Under the pieces are notes generated by a model that was not told the DNA's origin, did not search any database, and was given only the letters and a program-made list of their open reading frames with translations. A program made the translations under genes and the position numbers. Below are positions 16,402 to 18,550 of a DNA stretch of 18,550 nucleotides, one piece after another. Location of the stretch: positions 1 to 18,550 of the forward strand of contig QMPB01000018.1 in the NCBI GenBank assembly GCA_003648395.1, given 5' to 3'. The DNA comes from Bacteroidota bacterium. GTDB taxonomy: Bacteria; Bacteroidota; Bacteroidia; Bacteroidales; UBA1556. Each line of letters opens with the position of its first letter. The first letter of the stretch is position 1.

Positions 16402-17604
16402 ATGAAAGTATTAGTAATAAATTGTGGAAGCTCGTCAATAAAGTACCAGCTTTTCAACATGAAAGATGAGAGCGTTTTAGCTTCAGGATTAGTAGACAAA
16501 GTAGGCCTAAACGGCTCATATATAAAGAATGTACGCTCTGATGGCGACAAGGTAAAATTGGAAGGTAATATTTTTGACCATCAGCAAGGAATAGAATATG
16601 TTTTGGGAGTACTTACTTCAGAAAAACATGGTAGCATTAAAGACCTTAAGGAAATTGAGGCTGTAGGACATAGAGTTGTTCATGGTGGTGAGGAATTTAA
16701 TGGCAGTGTAAGCATTACTGATGAAGTAATCAGCACTATGGAAGATTGTGTAGAACTTGCACCACTTCACAACCCACCAAACCTAAAGGGTATTTATGCT
16801 GTTAATGAATTGATGCCAGGCACACCACAATGTGGAGTTTTTGACACAGCATTTCACCAAACTATGGAAGCAAAATCATATATGTATGCTATTCCTTATG
16901 CTTTATACAAAAAGCATGGTATTCGCCGTTATGGATTCCATGGTTCAAGTCACAAATTTGTATCGCAACGCTTATCAGAGATTTCTGATATTGATATCAA
17001 TAATTCAAAAATTATAACTTGCCACCTTGGTAATGGTGCATCAATTGCTGCCATTAAAAATGGCAAATCTGTAGATACAAGTATGGGAATGACTCCTGTA
17101 GAAGGTCTAATGATGGGTACAAGAACTGGAGATTTGGATGTTGGAGCACTTACTTTTATTATGAATAAGGAAGATATTGGGCTAAACGCTACCAATACAC
17201 TAGTTAATAAACATAGTGGAGTTCTTGGTGTATCAGGTGTATCTAGCGATATGCGTGAGGTTGAAGAAGCTGCGGAAGCAGGCAATGAAAGAGCAATTCT
17301 TGCATTAAGAATGTATGAATACCGAATCAAAAAATATATTGGTGCTTATGCTGCTATTATGGGTGGTGTAGACGCTATTGTATTTACTGGTGGTATTGGC
17401 GAAAATGCTGACGAAACTCGTGAGAATGTACTAGACGGATTAGAATTTCTTGGCATTAATTTCAATAATGAAGCCAATAAGGGACTTAGGGGCAAAGAGA
17501 TAAACTTATGTCATAAAGACTCTAAAGTTCAAGTTTGGGTTATTCCTACAAACGAAGAATTAGTTATTGCACGTGACACTATTGAGATACTAGAAAATAA
17601 GTAA
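16402..17604 (+). CDS. ackA: Acetate kinase
   Basis: This 400-aa cytosolic ASKHA-fold kinase transfers phosphate from acetyl phosphate to ADP, releasing acetate and ATP. The family signatures are complete: NCGSSSIKYQL (residues 7-17), GHRVVHGG with Arg91 (89-96), FDTAFH with Asp148 (147-152), YGFHGSSH with catalytic His180 (177-184), HLGNGAS (208-214), MGTRTGDLD with Arg241 (238-246), FTGGIGEN (328-335) and TNEE (383-386). The residue numbers coincide almost exactly with Methanosarcina acetate kinase. The length is typical and there is no sign of butyrate kinase. It is the last gene of the operon with pta and ends just before a strong terminator. Together, Pta and AckA give substrate-level ATP from acetyl-CoA. 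Confidence 0.97.
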   Translation: MKVLVINCGSSSIKYQLFNMKDESVLASGLVDKVGLNGSYIKNVRSDGDKVKLEGNIFDHQQGIEYVLGVLTSEKHGSIKDLKEIEAVGHRVVHGGEEFNGSVSITDEVISTMEDCVELAPLHNPPNLKGIYAVNELMPGTPQCGVFDTAFHQTMEAKSYMYAIPYALYKKHGIRRYGFHGSSHKFVSQRLSEISDIDINNSKIITCHLGNGASIAAIKNGKSVDTSMGMTPVEGLMMGTRTGDLDVGALTFIMNKEDIGLNATNTLVNKHSGVLGVSGVSSDMREVEEAAEAGNERAILALRMYEYRIKKYIGAYAAIMGGVDAIVFTGGIGENADETRENVLDGLEFLGINFNNEANKGLRGKEINLCHKDSKVQVWVIPTNEELVIARDTIEILENK

Positions 17605-17628
17605 ATTTATATTCTCTAAAATATATAC

Positions 17629-17660
17629 AGCAGATGCTCTTTTGAGTATCTGCTTTTTTT
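17629..17660 (+). terminator. Intrinsic terminator of the pta-ackA operon
   Basis: An 11-bp stem (AGCAGATGCTC at 17629-17639, GAGTATCTGCT at 17644-17654, one G-U pair) closes a TTTT loop and runs straight into a T-tract ending at 17660. It begins 25 bases after the ackA stop. The opposite strand lacks a comparable U-tract, so it is mainly plus-strand directed. Confidence 0.88.
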
Positions 17661-17672
17661 ATTACCCCCAAA

Positions 17673-18086
17673 TTATTCAAGAATACACCGCTTATCCTCT
17701 TCAACAGGAATAGTAGACCAACCACTATTTGGAGTTTTAACACTATCAGCAATACGTATATTTGGTAATAACTTACTATTTTGAGGGTCTGACTCTTGAA
17801 ATTTTACTAATATTTTTGCACCTATTATATTTTGAAGAGTAAAATTATAAACGTCTACATAAAATTTATCCTCAGAATAATACACGCTATCATTAACAAA
17901 GTATACATAATATACACTCTCTCCAATATTTGCATTCACTCTTACTTTCTGAATAACTGCTATAGAATACATCTTCTCTTTCTCTAGCTTATTATCATCA
18001 ATACTACTATAGAAATACATCGATAGTATTAATAATACAAATAGTATTTTGCCGATAAGATTGATATTTCTTTTTATAAAGCTCAT
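17673..18086 (-). CDS. Small single-helix membrane-anchored protein, unknown function
   Basis: This 137-aa protein has one N-terminal transmembrane helix at about residues 12-28 after a basic start (KRN), then an extracytoplasmic beta-rich domain. The run YSIAVIQKVRV...YYVYFVNDSVYY (40-70) followed by GAKILVKFQESDPQNSKLL (89-107) resembles the layout of DUF3592-like small proteins, in which a soluble beta domain contains V-K/Y-x-P-x-x-P; this similarity is by eye only. It is convergent with ackA and downstream of the DUF1015 gene, separated from that by a terminator, so it is probably transcribed on its own. No function can be given. Confidence 0.66.
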   Translation of the reverse strand: MSFIKRNINLIGKILFVLLILSMYFYSSIDDNKLEKEKMYSIAVIQKVRVNANIGESVYYVYFVNDSVYYSEDKFYVDVYNFTLQNIIGAKILVKFQESDPQNSKLLPNIRIADSVKTPNSGWSTIPVEEDKRCILE

Positions 18087-18102
18087 AATGAAATAATGAA
18101 AA

Positions 18103-18118
18103 CAATTTTACAATTTTA
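18103..18118 (-). promoter_or_regulatory. Tandem TAAAATTG repeat upstream of the 137-aa gene
   Basis: The minus strand carries two abutting copies of TAAAATTG (plus strand CAATTTTA at 18103-18110 and 18111-18118), each one mismatch from the -7 box TAnnTTTG. They lie 17-32 bases upstream of the start at 18086 and directly after the terminator, the only room available for a promoter. The call is weak. Confidence 0.3.
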
Positions 18119-18151
18119 CAAAAAAAAGGCAAGCCAAATGGCTCACCTTTT
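18118..18151 (-). terminator. Intrinsic terminator after the DUF1015 gene
   Basis: On the minus strand, AAAAGGTGAGCC (18151-18140) pairs with GGCTTGCCTTTT (18135-18124) around an ATTT loop: 12 bp with two G-U pairs, followed by more T residues to 18120. The plus-strand version would have mismatches at the two wobble positions, so the element is directional. It begins 22 bases after the DUF1015 stop codon. Confidence 0.82.
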
Positions 18152-18172
18152 ATATATTTAATAGTTTTATAA

Positions 18173-18550
18173 TTAATCTTCCAAAGAGTGAATTACTAAT
18201 CCACTACGTAGTTTAGGCTCAAACCAAGTAGTTTTTGGAGGCATAATATTACCAGTATCAGCAATATTAATTAGCTGATCCATTGAAACAGCATAAAGAG
18301 CAAAAGCTACTTCCATATCGCCATTATCAACACGCTTACTCAACTCACCAAGACCTCTAATACCACCTATAAACTCAATACGATTTGACGTTCTTAAATC
18401 CTTAATATCTAATAACTCATCAAGAATCAAATTAGAAAGAATAGTAACATCAAGAACTCCTATTGGGTCATTATCATCATAAGTACCTACTTTAGCAGTA
18501 AGCTTATACCAATTTTTGTTTAAGTACATACTAAACTCATGAAGTTTAGC
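18173..18550 (-). CDS. DUF1015 family protein, C-terminal part (cut by window edge)
   Basis: The frame is open through the right edge of the window, so only the last 125 residues are visible; an internal ATG at 18529 should not be taken as the start. The visible part contains HEFSMYLNKNWYKL at its beginning, then FIGGIRGL, VAFALYAVSMDQL and MPPKTTWFEPKLRSGLVIHSL at the C-terminus, which I recognise as the conserved end of DUF1015 proteins. The full family is about 400 aa and uncharacterised; in Bacteroidota it is often found near serine biosynthesis genes (serA/serC), which would lie to the right here. It ends at a strong terminator. Confidence 0.82.
   Translation of the reverse strand, partial: AKLHEFSMYLNKNWYKLTAKVGTYDDNDPIGVLDVTILSNLILDELLDIKDLRTSNRIEFIGGIRGLGELSKRVDNGDMEVAFALYAVSMDQLINIADTGNIMPPKTTWFEPKLRSGLVIHSLED

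Noticed and set aside
16950..17330. Minus-strand open frame of 126 codons antisense to ackA
   Set aside because: Acetate kinase on the plus strand is unambiguous; the antisense translation is a low-complexity Ser/Ile/Leu-rich shadow.
14364..17604. Butyrate-forming ptb-hbd-buk operon
   Set aside because: The first and third genes carry motifs of phosphate acetyltransferase (AGAENST, NDLSRGCS) and acetate kinase (GTRTGDLD with 400-aa length), not butyryl counterparts; only the middle gene suggests C4 chemistry.
1..18550. CRISPR arrays, tRNA genes, insertion sequences or prophage
   Set aside because: No spaced repeat arrays, cloverleaf-like sequences, transposase or integrase motifs, or terminal inverted repeats were found on either strand.

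Overview
The window reads as chromosome of an AT-rich member of the Bacteroidota, probably an anaerobic or facultative fermenter related to the Bacteroidales/Marinilabiliales. Support comes from the gene set (DUF6427-like membrane protein beside purD and upp, PorE-like TPR/PD40/CRD/OmpA proteins, a DUF1015 protein, a fused DppD-DppF-type ATPase, pta and ackA) and from several upstream motifs matching the Bacteroidota -7 promoter box TAnnTTTG. No tRNA, rRNA, CRISPR array, transposase or phage gene is visible. The family is inferred from gene content only; no database search was possible.

Positions 219-4326 (minus strand) hold a compact nucleotide-metabolism cluster transcribed upp > purD > DUF6427-like membrane protein > rnhB > cdd. 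It combines uracil salvage, a purine biosynthesis step, an unexplained polytopic membrane protein translationally coupled to RNase HII, and cytidine deaminase. Positions 4433-9712 (minus) hold an envelope operon: a secreted nine-unit TPR protein followed by two tandem paralogues, each with signal peptide, TPR, five-bladed PD40 propeller, carboxypeptidase-regulatory-like domain and OmpA peptidoglycan-binding domain. The two paralogue genes overlap by 4 bases.

A 413-bp divergent intergenic region separates this from a 582-aa double-ATPase ABC protein (10126-11874, plus) for peptide-type importers, encoded without permease genes nearby. Next come a convergent small four-helix membrane protein (11895-12425, minus) and a DEAD-box RNA helicase (12652-13986, plus) with a basic tail; a promoter motif inside the longest open frame argues for its downstream start.

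After a 377-bp non-coding stretch, 14364-17604 (plus) is an acetate-formation operon, pta > 3-hydroxyacyl-CoA dehydrogenase-like gene > ackA, closed by a strong intrinsic terminator. The middle gene is the most interesting item: it keeps the catalytic Ser, His and Glu of the family at the expected spacing but has Thr where the conserved Asn should be. The window ends with a small single-helix protein of unknown function (17673-18086, minus) and the C-terminal part of a DUF1015 protein (18173 to the edge, minus), separated by a good intrinsic terminator.

Most of the window is ordinary housekeeping. The points worth a second look are the dehydrogenase inserted between pta and ackA, the paired PorE-like proteins, the DUF6427-rnhB coupling, and a possible leaderless start on the ABC gene.
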